A stretch of DNA of 64,000 nt from Christiangramia sp. OXR-203 (lineage in GTDB: Bacteria > Bacteroidota > Bacteroidia > Flavobacteriales > Flavobacteriaceae), in assembly GCF_034372165.1 (NCBI RefSeq), contig NZ_CP139698.1, positions 1,922,001 through 1,986,000 of the forward strand, read 5' to 3'. A program made the translations under genes and the position numbers. Positions within the stretch are counted from its first letter, which is position 1. Each line of letters starts with the position of its first letter. The notes beneath the pieces were generated by a model. It was given only the letters and a program-made list of their open reading frames with translations. It was not told where the DNA came from and made no database searches. Of the stretch, positions 46,991 to 55,882 are shown piece after piece.

Positions 46991-47275
46991 ATGCCAACAA
47001 GTATTATTACCACAGACGATCTTCGAGAATTCAAAATGGAATTACTCGAAGAATTAAAAACCCTTCTTTCCAAACAAAATTCCGGGACACTGAAACGCTA
47101 TCTTAAATCCTCTGAGGTTATGGATCTGCTTCAAATCAGCCCGGGAACTTTACAAAATCTTCGAATCAATGGTACGTTGCCCTATACCAAGGTGGGTGGG
47201 ATCATTTACTATGATGTCCAGGAGATCCATCGGGTGATGGATGAAAACAGAGTTAAACACAATTTTGATCTATAA
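46991..47275 (+). CDS. HTH/excisionase-like protein of the element
   Basis: This 94-residue protein has an N-terminal helix and a MerR-like winged helix of the HTH_17 type: YLKSSEVMDLLQISPGTLQNLRINGTLPYTKVGGIIYYDVQEIHRVM. Proteins of this layout sit at the start of mobilisation or excision operons in Bacteroidota ICEs and act as regulators or excisionase-like factors. It starts an operon with two further genes, three bases before the next one. Confidence 0.82.
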   Translation: MPTSIITTDDLREFKMELLEELKTLLSKQNSGTLKRYLKSSEVMDLLQISPGTLQNLRINGTLPYTKVGGIIYYDVQEIHRVMDENRVKHNFDL

Positions 47276-47278
47276 AGG

Positions 47279-48031
47279 ATGAATTATATTAAGCAACTCA
47301 ACGCGGCTTTTGAGAAATTCTTTTTTGACGAGCGCCTAAACCCAACCCACATTAGCCTGTATATGGCCTTATTTCAGGAATGGAATAGTAGCCGGTTTGC
47401 AGATGTATTTTTTGTAAACCGTAGGGAACTGATGCGCGTGGCCAAGATAGGCTCTAAATCTACCTATCATCGTTGTATCACAGACCTTGATTCATGGAAT
47501 TACCTCTCTTATTTCCCTTCCAATAATCCGTATAAAGGAAGTAAAATTAGGATGGCCATTATAGGGACAACTGATGAACCAGTTACAGGAGACTACGATC
47601 CCATATTGGAACAGCTTGCGGAACAGTACTGTCCCAAAGATGAACCAGTTGTGTACCAGCACCATCCCATCAATGGACAAGCTGCAGACCCGCACCGTCC
47701 CGCCAGTGGACAAGCATTGGTACCTTATATAAACAATACTAAACAAATAAACATTCATAAACAGCCAAAGGGCAGGCAGGCCGTTTTAATTTTTTTTGAA
47801 GAAAAAGGATTTAATGCTGATGAAGGAAAAAAATTCTTTGATCATTACCACTCCAATAATTGGAAAACAAGTGATGGAAACGAGGTAAGGGACTGGCAAG
47901 CCTTAGCGATCCACTGGATGGATAGAACCGAATTATTCAACGAAGATAACAAGGAAATAAAAAAGGAAGCGTCCCATAATCAGGACAACCTCAAGACCAC
48001 TAAAACCAAAGATTATGCACAACCCCTCTAA
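47279..48031 (+). CDS. ICE replication-type protein, winged-helix
   Basis: This 250-residue protein opens with NAAFEKFFFDERLNPTHISLYMALFQEWN and REL-MRVAKIGSKSTYHRCITDL, a helical winged-helix layout like replication initiators or DnaD-type proteins carried by conjugative elements. The middle is a low-complexity linker rich in Pro, Gln and His (about residues 115-160), and the C-terminal part (FFEEKGFNADEGKKFFDHYHSNNWKTSDG) resembles the small helical domain found at the end of such proteins. It overlaps the ATPase gene by 17 bases, so a loader pair is plausible. Confidence 0.65.
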   Translation: MNYIKQLNAAFEKFFFDERLNPTHISLYMALFQEWNSSRFADVFFVNRRELMRVAKIGSKSTYHRCITDLDSWNYLSYFPSNNPYKGSKIRMAIIGTTDEPVTGDYDPILEQLAEQYCPKDEPVVYQHHPINGQAADPHRPASGQALVPYINNTKQINIHKQPKGRQAVLIFFEEKGFNADEGKKFFDHYHSNNWKTSDGNEVRDWQALAIHWMDRTELFNEDNKEIKKEASHNQDNLKTTKTKDYAQPL

Positions 48032-48671
48032 AATAATCGAAGGCGGCGTAGAATATTCTTTAGGCAGGTTTGATGGAAAATCCGTGCAGTATGATTTTCC
48101 GAAAATCCTGGTGTACCTGAATGCGAAAGGTAAGCTCCTCTTTGGAGAAAAGTTTAAAATTTACAAGAAGGATAAAGAGATCTTATTAAAGCTATGCTCC
48201 TACTTCATCAAGGATAAGGAAAATTGCAAAAAATTTGATATTGACATAGATAAGGGACTCTTACTTACCGGTCCCGTGGGATGTGGTAAAACAAGTCTTA
48301 TGAAACTCTTACATTTTTTAGTGCCACACCAACGAAAATATGTTGTGATGCCCTGCCGGAATATTGTTTTTGCCTTCAATCATTTGGGATATAAAACCAT
48401 AGAAGATTATGGAGAAAGTAGTTTTTTCTGTTTTGATGATATGGGTGTAGAACCTATGGGGCGGCATTATGGAAAAGATTGTAATGTAATCGGGGAAATC
48501 CTGCTCTCCCGTTATGATCTTTTTCTTGAAACCAAACTGAAAACCCATGCTACTACTAATTTAAATGCAGAGGAGTTGGAAGAGCGCTATGGAAATAGAG
48601 TACGCAGCAGGATGAGGGAATTGTTTAATTTGATTGCTTTTGATGAGAAGGCTGGGGATAAGAGAAAGTAA
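48015..48671 (+). CDS. DnaC-like AAA ATPase of the element
   Basis: This 218-residue protein is a DnaC/IstB-like ATPase: Walker A GPVGCGKTS (residues 86-94), Walker B FFCFDDMGVE near 137, and an arginine-rich sensor end GNRVRSRMRELFN. In conjugative elements such proteins are thought to load helicase for replication. Its start lies inside the preceding gene. The end is six bases from the convergent defence-type operon, which seems to have been inserted here. Confidence 0.8.
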   Translation: MHNPSKIIEGGVEYSLGRFDGKSVQYDFPKILVYLNAKGKLLFGEKFKIYKKDKEILLKLCSYFIKDKENCKKFDIDIDKGLLLTGPVGCGKTSLMKLLHFLVPHQRKYVVMPCRNIVFAFNHLGYKTIEDYGESSFFCFDDMGVEPMGRHYGKDCNVIGEILLSRYDLFLETKLKTHATTNLNAEELEERYGNRVRSRMRELFNLIAFDEKAGDKRK

Positions 48672-48677
48672 AAGTAT

Positions 48678-49697
48678 CTAAACAAGTTCTTTTAAAAATT
48701 CTTGATTGGTATTTGATTTTTCTTTAGCAATCACACTCTTCGTATAGTCAATGAATAATTCAGATTCTTTCCCTAGTATATCCGTCAACTTATCTAATTC
48801 TTTCTCATCAATATAATCCATTAATCCTCTAGCTCCGACATAGAGACAATTAATCGCACCTAACTTTTGTCCATAATTCAGGCAACAAGATATTTCATCG
48901 TAATTGAGCTTATCAATAGACTTTTCCATTCCCGATAATTTTTCAATGATTCCCGCAGAACACCAATCTCCTGCGCCAGCTGAGTCTATCAATCCATCTA
49001 TATTGATTGGTTCAGAATGAATCCATTTACCGTTTTTAAATCTGTAATCTAGTCCCTCTTCACCAAGAGTTATTATCTCTAAAGTAATATTGGTTTTTTG
49101 AAATTTATCTTTGTAATCCGAAATTCTTTCATTTGAAACTTTGATAATATCAGATATTGCTAAAGCTTCTGCAAACATTTTTTCATTACCAATTGAAGAT
49201 GGTTCAAAGAAAATTGTGGCACCATTCTTTTTATTGATTTTAGCTAACTCAATAGAGGATCGATTAAGTCTATCGAAATAATAAAAATCTGCTGATGGTA
49301 ATCTTGGTTCTAAATCATTAACGCTCTTATTAAGCACTGGTTTAAAATTGGGAAACCATTTTCCTGTCTTTGGACTTCTGAATTCAAATCTATGCTTAGG
49401 ATTTCCATTTCTATCCGTGAGGATCCTATGAATAATTATTGGCGCACTTCCATCCTCTTTTTTAGATATTAATGAAGTGTTAACATTATTTTTGGCGAGG
49501 TCTTCCAAAATAAGCTGAGTTGCCTCACTTTCGTCCAATCTTGCTATTGGATAACTATTCCAGCCTAAAAAGGATAAGATGGTCAGCACATTTCCGCAGG
49601 AACCCCCGGCTGTAATAAGAGGTTCTGTCTTTTTATTATCATTTAAAATTATATCAAGTGCCACTAAACCAGTGCCAACACAAACATTGTTATTCAT
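48678..49697 (-). CDS. PfkB-family sugar/nucleoside kinase
   Basis: This 339-residue ribokinase-like protein has the N-terminal GG-S-GNVLTILSFLG motif (residues 30-44) and the C-terminal signature DSAGAGDWCSAG (238-249) with Asp244 as the catalytic base. An unusual insert lies at about 85-120 (HRILTDRNGNPKHRFEFRS). It is the last gene of a five-gene minus-strand operon with a SIS-HAD protein, a phosphoribosyltransferase-like protein and an ATPase, so it probably phosphorylates a sugar or nucleoside made or salvaged by the others. The substrate is unknown. Confidence 0.85.
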   Translation of the reverse strand: MNNNVCVGTGLVALDIILNDNKKTEPLITAGGSCGNVLTILSFLGWNSYPIARLDESEATQLILEDLAKNNVNTSLISKKEDGSAPIIIHRILTDRNGNPKHRFEFRSPKTGKWFPNFKPVLNKSVNDLEPRLPSADFYYFDRLNRSSIELAKINKKNGATIFFEPSSIGNEKMFAEALAISDIIKVSNERISDYKDKFQKTNITLEIITLGEEGLDYRFKNGKWIHSEPINIDGLIDSAGAGDWCSAGIIEKLSGMEKSIDKLNYDEISCCLNYGQKLGAINCLYVGARGLMDYIDEKELDKLTDILGKESELFIDYTKSVIAKEKSNTNQEFLKELV

Positions 49698-49705
49698 CTA
49701 AAAAT

Positions 49706-50842
49706 TTAATTTTGGTATGGAATTCCCGTTAGCCAATTTACGAAAAGTTCACTTTTTTTTACGGTATATTTTAATTCATTTTCGTATTCAATTTTGTAGT
49801 CCATAGAATTTACATTTAGGATACCAATACTGAGTTTCTTCTTTTTATTCTTGTACTCGTAAGCTGCTAAAATTGCTCCTATGGATAAAAGCTTACTGGA
49901 AAAACTCGATATAATAGCTTTGCAGCCGCCTAGCTCACTCAAAGTCTTGTTGTAGTTATCAGCTGCTTTGATTATTTTCTTGTAAGCCTCAAAAGGATTT
50001 TGTTCCGGTACGTACATAATATTTTGAGACTCAATTTGTAACTCATTAAAGAATAAATCGTGATTCTCAATATAAATATTATCAGACCGCCTTAAGTCTT
50101 TGGAAGGGAATGGCAACAAAGGACATATTTCTGCCGGCTCAATGAACTGATTAGCACTTCTAAACTGATTTGTTTTTCCCTCTCCCGTAAGAGGAAACCA
50201 AATCTTAGGGATGCTTTTTGAAACAACTTCTATTTGGCCACCAAAACCGTGTTGATACTCTAAATCATTATTTATCCCTACCTCTGTTATCATCGAATCA
50301 ATTTCGGCGTTTTCGGTAGTTGCAATGAAAAAATTTATAATACTATCACATTGTAAATTATCTATTAGACTTAAAATTTTACCAGTAGTTGAAAAATATA
50401 TGCTTCTGGGCAGCGAACTTATATCTAGAAAAATATCTGTGTAATCAGATATTAGTTGTTTTGTAAAAAACTTAGCAGCCTCTATTTCCCTTTTCTTACC
50501 TATATCCTGAAGCTGAATTTCAGTTATGTTTACATTTTTTAGTGATCTGATCTCTGCTAAATTTGAATCCGTTAAAGCTTTATACTTCTTGGAATGCTTA
50601 TTTTTTTCTTGTCTGAATTTTAAAAGAATAACTTCGATTTCTAGAGGATCTACTTCGTTATTTAGCTCCTTGATACCGAAATTCATTCTGGGATCAAAAC
50701 CCAATCCTAAAATAAACAGTATCTTTCTATTGTTTCCATTTTTTAAAAAATGCTTCTTAAAAAAAGTATTACACTGGTCGTTTTTGAAGAAGATATAAGG
50801 ATCCCAACGAAGGTTTGAAGATTCTGCTACTTTTTTATCCAT
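49706..50842 (-). CDS. Unrecognised Rossmann-like protein of the cargo operon
   Basis: I do not recognise this 378-residue protein. It opens with a beta-alpha unit ILFILGLGFDPRM (residues 41-53) and has a second conserved-looking element DISSLPRSIYFS (140-151), both glycine/serine-rich loops after a strand, which suggests a Rossmann-like fold binding a nucleotide or phosphosugar. The C-terminal part (KAIISSFSSKLLSIGAILAAYEY) looks like a second alpha/beta unit. No membrane segment is visible. Its start overlaps the ATPase gene by 16 bases, and it is eight bases from the PfkB gene, so it is a fixed part of the operon. Confidence 0.75.
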   Translation of the reverse strand: MDKKVAESSNLRWDPYIFFKNDQCNTFFKKHFLKNGNNRKILFILGLGFDPRMNFGIKELNNEVDPLEIEVILLKFRQEKNKHSKKYKALTDSNLAEIRSLKNVNITEIQLQDIGKKREIEAAKFFTKQLISDYTDIFLDISSLPRSIYFSTTGKILSLIDNLQCDSIINFFIATTENAEIDSMITEVGINNDLEYQHGFGGQIEVVSKSIPKIWFPLTGEGKTNQFRSANQFIEPAEICPLLPFPSKDLRRSDNIYIENHDLFFNELQIESQNIMYVPEQNPFEAYKKIIKAADNYNKTLSELGGCKAIISSFSSKLLSIGAILAAYEYKNKKKKLSIGILNVNSMDYKIEYENELKYTVKKSELFVNWLTGIPYQN

Positions 50843-52710
50843 CTTAATAGTTCATTAGGTTTTATTTTATTCCAACCTCCAAACTGAAGAGGTAAATTGT
50901 ACATGACACAAAGCCACCTATTTAGATAATAAATATCCCATTGCTGGCCTTTTTTTCCCTGTATAACTTTTTGAACTTCAAACAGATTATAAGCCAAGCA
51001 CGTTTTTATAACATCCCTCAAGGGGTCATAGAATTCACTCTCTTCCCAATCTTCATCTTTTATGAGTTGAAGCGTCGATTTTTGATGAATAGCAAATCCT
51101 GTTATGCCTGGTGCATACGATGCGGTATCTGAAAAAGTTTTTGACTGTAGAAACCTACCTAAATTATTTAAAAACCTTTTTACCTCTAGCGAGTTAGGTA
51201 AAAGTATATCCAATTCATCCCATTTTTGAGCTACAACCTTTTTTATGATTTTTTCTTGACGCTCAGCTGTTAAGGACGGGTTTTTTCCAGCTATTGAATT
51301 GGATAATATCCCCTCAAATATTTCGGCCGAAAATGATAAAAATTGTTCAATGTTATTACTTGAAATTTTCGAAAGATTCGAAAAACCGTAATAGTAAGGT
51401 ATCTTATCATACCTGTTTAAAAACAATTTACCTACACTAATTAATTCATTATTCCCTTCCAAGAGCTGTTCCTTAGAGAGTGAAAAGTTAAAATCGAGTT
51501 GATTCTTGTTTTCGTCTCTATGGATTAATAATATGGCCTTCCTGATTAGGTATGCCCTTTCCGGTGTAATTTCTTCACCAACTTCATTAACGAGGTAATC
51601 TACCCATTCACTAAATTTTGAATTGAAAGACGAAACTTTAAAAAGTTCTGTAATCGATTTATTAATCGCTGTACTTAATTTGTTTTTGTAAGTACTGGTC
51701 TCTATAAAATCACTCAAATATTCTCTAAATGACGTTATACCTTCTGTAGAATAACTTGCCCTACTCAGCGATATCTGTAAAAGCGCTTTGTTAAATTTGG
51801 CTGTATTGCTGCTCCAAAAACTCTCAAGGTTAATTTCATTATAATCCCTGTTTAAAAACGAACTGAAATCTTCAATCTTTACTAACCTTTCAGAAATCCA
51901 TACGCTACAATACTGTCGCTGTTCTGTTACATATTCGAAGAGAGATTTTCGCTGATTTTTAGATAATTTGTGCGCATCGTCAATCATAAAAATTATTTTC
52001 TCCGCAACTTGCTCTCCATTGAACTTGATGTGTTCCGGATTCAAGGAATAGATTGAAAATAACTCATCGTGACCCTCTATGGAATCATAATCAACTGTCA
52101 AGAAGCTATCTAAGACCTCATATATTTCAACCTCAAGATTTGATGCCCAATTAAAAAGATCTTCCCCCGTGCAGGGCAGATTAATTTTTTTAAAGTAATT
52201 GTGGTTGTCCTTATATTCAAAAGTAATTTGGTCCAAATCGTCAGGGAAGTTCAGACTTTTTAGTTCTGTTACCCTTTTTAGGGTTGCCAAAATTAATCTT
52301 GAATTCAATAGTGCATAGAACAACCTTTTCTTGTGATGTGGGTTGATATCGATTTCTTCTAGCAATTCATAATTTCTTGTGCATTTAATCAATACACCGA
52401 GGGCTAAAACCTTTTTGTTATCAATTACTCCAAGCATTTTCAATTTAGAATGCGTTTCTTTGTAATCTGAATTGCCCTTGTGATTATGAACTAGAGACAA
52501 TAAACCAGGCTCAAATATTCTCAACAATGATGTTTTGCCTGCACCTGCTGAACTTCTTATAAATAGTACGTTGCCCCATAGATTCTGTTCCTTTTGCTGC
52601 TCAATAAGTACGTTTAATACTTCCGGGCTGAATAGGCGCAGGAAATTAACATCTGATTCTATTTTTTCAGATGCTCTCATTTTGAAAGGATTTCTTAATT
52701 TATTGCTCAT
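50827..52710 (-). CDS. ORC/CDC6-like AAA ATPase of the cargo operon
   Basis: This 627-residue ATPase begins with NPFKMRASE (residues 7-15), Walker A SSAGAGKTS (53-61) and Walker B FMIDDAHKL (241-249), followed by a sensor-like WISERL and a long helical C-terminal part. The N-terminal NPF-x-RASE lead-in is one I recall from the ORC-CDC6-type AAA ATPases found in prokaryotic conflict systems. It shares a TAATG junction with the phosphoribosyltransferase-like gene. A role as sensor or switch ATPase is inferred from the family. Confidence 0.75.
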   Translation of the reverse strand: MSNKLRNPFKMRASEKIESDVNFLRLFSPEVLNVLIEQQKEQNLWGNVLFIRSSAGAGKTSLLRIFEPGLLSLVHNHKGNSDYKETHSKLKMLGVIDNKKVLALGVLIKCTRNYELLEEIDINPHHKKRLFYALLNSRLILATLKRVTELKSLNFPDDLDQITFEYKDNHNYFKKINLPCTGEDLFNWASNLEVEIYEVLDSFLTVDYDSIEGHDELFSIYSLNPEHIKFNGEQVAEKIIFMIDDAHKLSKNQRKSLFEYVTEQRQYCSVWISERLVKIEDFSSFLNRDYNEINLESFWSSNTAKFNKALLQISLSRASYSTEGITSFREYLSDFIETSTYKNKLSTAINKSITELFKVSSFNSKFSEWVDYLVNEVGEEITPERAYLIRKAILLIHRDENKNQLDFNFSLSKEQLLEGNNELISVGKLFLNRYDKIPYYYGFSNLSKISSNNIEQFLSFSAEIFEGILSNSIAGKNPSLTAERQEKIIKKVVAQKWDELDILLPNSLEVKRFLNNLGRFLQSKTFSDTASYAPGITGFAIHQKSTLQLIKDEDWEESEFYDPLRDVIKTCLAYNLFEVQKVIQGKKGQQWDIYYLNRWLCVMYNLPLQFGGWNKIKPNELLRWIKK

Positions 52711-53798
52711 TAGAAATGCCTTGTTATCCTAGGAAATAAACCTCTATATTCTTTATCGTCAGGAAACCACAAAATAGGTATAGAATTATTGGGTGTATTA
52801 TGGTTCAATACTAACGGCAAAGAACATTCATTAAAGCCTAAATATGGCTTATCACACTTGCCTTTTTTGTAATGTAAATCTATGATGCTATCGTCAAAAT
52901 ATTCTTTCATCAATTTATTGAATGCCTTATCCTCTGCGATTCCCTTTTTAATCGAATTGGGAATTATTTGAATTACACTTATGTTTATGGTTATTGAACT
53001 TTTATTTTCTTCTTTCCATTCCGCAATAGACTTCTCCAAATATTCTTTAGCTTCTTCCGTAGCAATGTAAAACAGTACATTTATCTCTAAGGAATCAATA
53101 CTGATCAATTCTTGTAAAGAATTATCTTTGTAGTTTTCTGGATGCAATAAAAAGTCAATAAACTTAAAAATCTTGCCTTTGTATTTATCAGCTTCCAATC
53201 TAAAATAACTTTTACCGCTAGCTGTAAAATCATCTATGAGAAATATAGAACTAAATTTCTCGTGCCCATCTTTCTTTAATTCTTTTTGAAGGTCAGCAGA
53301 TTTTTCTTCTGAAATATAGTAAGTGGAAAAAACCTGTTCGTTATTCAACCCACTCATTCTTCTAAAATAATCGATTCTGGAACCGTCACTAAGACCAATA
53401 AATAGTGTTTTCCTTTTATTGCTCTTATATTCATCGCTATGATAAATTTCATTTATTTTGAAATGGTCGATATTTAGTTCATAACCTGTTTTTGTGAACA
53501 AAAATGGTTGTACCGCATCGGAAAAAGCTAAAGACACAAGTTGCTGAATTTGGTTCTCAGATATAAAAACAAGTTGTGTCTTAACGAAATTATAGGCGAC
53601 CTTTCTTTCCTCTATAGTTTTGAATTGTCGTAACCAACTGGTAAGACTACCTAAAAAAAGCATTCCAGGTGAGAATTGTCTGTATTCATCATATTTAAAA
53701 TTAGATATTGCTTGTAGCATAGGTCTTTCAACCTGAACTTCATCTACATCCCATTGCATTATTTTAAGCAACAATTTTTCTGCTAATCTCTGCCTCAT
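52710..53798 (-). CDS. Phosphoribosyltransferase-like protein (PRTase-CE type)
   Basis: This 362-residue protein contains the PRPP-loop pattern IFLIDDFTASGKS (residues 185-197), i.e. hydrophobic strand, two acids, then T-x-SGKS, as in type I phosphoribosyltransferases, with GLSDGSRIDYFRR (135-147) as a second conserved loop. An N-terminal helical domain of ~120 residues and a C-terminal domain with WFPDDKEYRGLFPR flank it. I recall this as the PRTase-CE type found in conflict-system operons with an ORC-like ATPase. It overlaps the SIS-HAD gene by four bases (ATGA). The base or acceptor is unknown. Confidence 0.75.
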   Translation of the reverse strand: MRQRLAEKLLLKIMQWDVDEVQVERPMLQAISNFKYDEYRQFSPGMLFLGSLTSWLRQFKTIEERKVAYNFVKTQLVFISENQIQQLVSLAFSDAVQPFLFTKTGYELNIDHFKINEIYHSDEYKSNKRKTLFIGLSDGSRIDYFRRMSGLNNEQVFSTYYISEEKSADLQKELKKDGHEKFSSIFLIDDFTASGKSYFRLEADKYKGKIFKFIDFLLHPENYKDNSLQELISIDSLEINVLFYIATEEAKEYLEKSIAEWKEENKSSITINISVIQIIPNSIKKGIAEDKAFNKLMKEYFDDSIIDLHYKKGKCDKPYLGFNECSLPLVLNHNTPNNSIPILWFPDDKEYRGLFPRITRHF

Positions 53799-55696
53799 TT
53801 ATTGATTTCGAATTTCATATGATTTTTGTAGAAACGAATTTTACTAAGATATTCTTCAGTAGCCTCTACATTACTTAATCCCAAACTGGCTAAATTCCAA
53901 CAGGTGTCTCTCTCTAAAGAAACTTCGTCAACGCTAAGTGATAAACTTGTCCCAAGTAACTTATAATCATTGCCTGGCCACATCCCTTTATCCCCTATAC
54001 ATAAATAACTACCTTTTAACCCTAGTGTTTTTTCTTGCTGTTTACAGAAATTGACTATTGAAAGTTTTGATGTGTTTCTGGGAATTATATCAATTGAGTG
54101 GTCAGATTCTAATATTTGTACATTGAGGTCTGCGTGGCTTAATATTGTTCCTCTTATATAGGACTTTAGTTTTACGGCATTATTCTTACTTTCTATCTCA
54201 ATAGTAATTTGACCTGGACGCAGTTCTATAGAAGCCTCATACCCCTTTAATTTGGATTTTAAAATTTCGTAAGATTTTAAAATAGACTCTTCGGCATCTT
54301 GCTTCAGGTTTGGAAGTTCATTTTGACCCAAACTACCTATCTCAAAACCATTATAATATGAGATAAAGACATTGTCATAAAACTTTTCAGGGATAAAAGT
54401 TTGCAGATTTTCTCTAGCAGATTTACCTCTGCCTGTTGAGATGCCAACTAAAAATCCATTTTCCAGGATTTCAATTAGTCTACTCTTAATTTTATTATCT
54501 ACACCTTCATATCGTTTCAAGCTACTACATAATGTACCGTCAAAGTCAAATATGATTGTAGTAAGTTTTTCACTCTTAATTTTTTTGATAAAATTCTCAT
54601 AGTTTTTGTTCCAGGCTTTCAGTAATTTAGGGTTGACAATATCAAGAGCACCTATTTTTCTATAAATTGAATTATAAGCCCTAGTAGATACAGAGAATTT
54701 TTCTTTAAATATAGAGTAGTAACTGAGATTATATAATTTTCTGCCAAATTCAGGGACACCTGGTCTGCCAGGATCGATATTTGCGTTCTTGCCTAGTTCC
54801 TGGACTAGCCGAAACGATTGCAACAATTGGTCTATGCTCGACATAGGAAACTGACATTTACTATCAATAATTATAGAAGGTATCGCCTCTGGTAGAACCT
54901 TAATAGTTTTTTCCGCAAGTGACCTGTCAATATTATTGGTGAGCAAAACTATTGCGGAATTTTGCGGTCTTTTGTCAAACCAATTATGTCTTCCATGTCC
55001 AAAATTTCGATAATCAGCGGTAGTCAAATCGCAAAGCGAAGCCTCAATGCATTTCGATTCAATATCCATTGCAACACATTTACTTGAACCGCTGTATAAC
55101 ACAAACAAAGTGTAACTCGCATCAATTTTATCCGAAAATTCTTTTATGGTTTTCGAAATATCCCTGACATTTTCTTTGAGAACATTTAAAGCTTTTAACT
55201 CACTGAAAACCCTAGTGAATATGGCAAAATATGCTAGTAGGGAATTGGTAGCCAAAAATCCATCTCTTCCTGTTGGGATTTCATACTCATAGACTTTAGC
55301 TTTGGAATATAAATCGGATAGCTTGCTTAAAGGAGAACCTTTCGCCATACAAATTGTATGCAACGCCTTAGGATTTTCTTTGATAATGCTCTTAAAAGCA
55401 AAAAGAATATCCTTATTTTTTCCACTTGAGCTGACCAAGAAAAAACTTGAGCCGCTAAAGTTCTTTTTAGAATACATTACTTCCAAAGGTGTAACAGACT
55501 TCGCTACGACACCAATTTGCTCAAATAAGAATTCAAGAAGATAACAAGCACTTAAAGAACCACCAGAACCTATAATATAGACAGTGGTATTTCGACAACT
55601 TTCTATTGATTTTTTTAGTGCATCAAGATTAAGCTCTGAAACCCAATTTAATAAGTCATAATTTAGTTTAAGTTCTTCAGTAAATGGTTTACCCAT
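53795..55696 (-). CDS. SIS domain-HAD phosphatase fusion protein
   Basis: This 633-residue fusion has an N-terminal double SIS domain (sugar isomerase fold, about residues 15-350) with GSGGSLSA (43-50) and a second half YSGSSKCVA (201-209) carrying NFGHGRHNW, and a C-terminal HAD phosphatase (about 375-625) with all four motifs: DFDGTL (384-389), STGRG (420-424), Lys544 and GDKGMWPGND (568-577). The HAD part is of the sugar-phosphatase, Cof/IIB type. Together they should bind, isomerise or dephosphorylate a phosphosugar. It is the first gene of the operon, so it is read first, from a promoter upstream of 55696 that I could not define. Confidence 0.85.
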   Translation of the reverse strand: MGKPFTEELKLNYDLLNWVSELNLDALKKSIESCRNTTVYIIGSGGSLSACYLLEFLFEQIGVVAKSVTPLEVMYSKKNFSGSSFFLVSSSGKNKDILFAFKSIIKENPKALHTICMAKGSPLSKLSDLYSKAKVYEYEIPTGRDGFLATNSLLAYFAIFTRVFSELKALNVLKENVRDISKTIKEFSDKIDASYTLFVLYSGSSKCVAMDIESKCIEASLCDLTTADYRNFGHGRHNWFDKRPQNSAIVLLTNNIDRSLAEKTIKVLPEAIPSIIIDSKCQFPMSSIDQLLQSFRLVQELGKNANIDPGRPGVPEFGRKLYNLSYYSIFKEKFSVSTRAYNSIYRKIGALDIVNPKLLKAWNKNYENFIKKIKSEKLTTIIFDFDGTLCSSLKRYEGVDNKIKSRLIEILENGFLVGISTGRGKSARENLQTFIPEKFYDNVFISYYNGFEIGSLGQNELPNLKQDAEESILKSYEILKSKLKGYEASIELRPGQITIEIESKNNAVKLKSYIRGTILSHADLNVQILESDHSIDIIPRNTSKLSIVNFCKQQEKTLGLKGSYLCIGDKGMWPGNDYKLLGTSLSLSVDEVSLERDTCWNLASLGLSNVEATEEYLSKIRFYKNHMKFEINK

Positions 55697-55882
55697 CTTA
55701 AATGACAGTATTAAAATTTGCGAATTTGCAATATAATATTATTCCACAGCTTTTTCTCATTTGCTGAAATTTATTTAAAACCTGTTTCTGAATTATTAAA
55801 ATCCCCTGAAATTCCTTTCATAGAATTCTCAAAATTGATTGCGGATTAGATATAGTTTGAGACTCATTTCTTTCATAAATCT

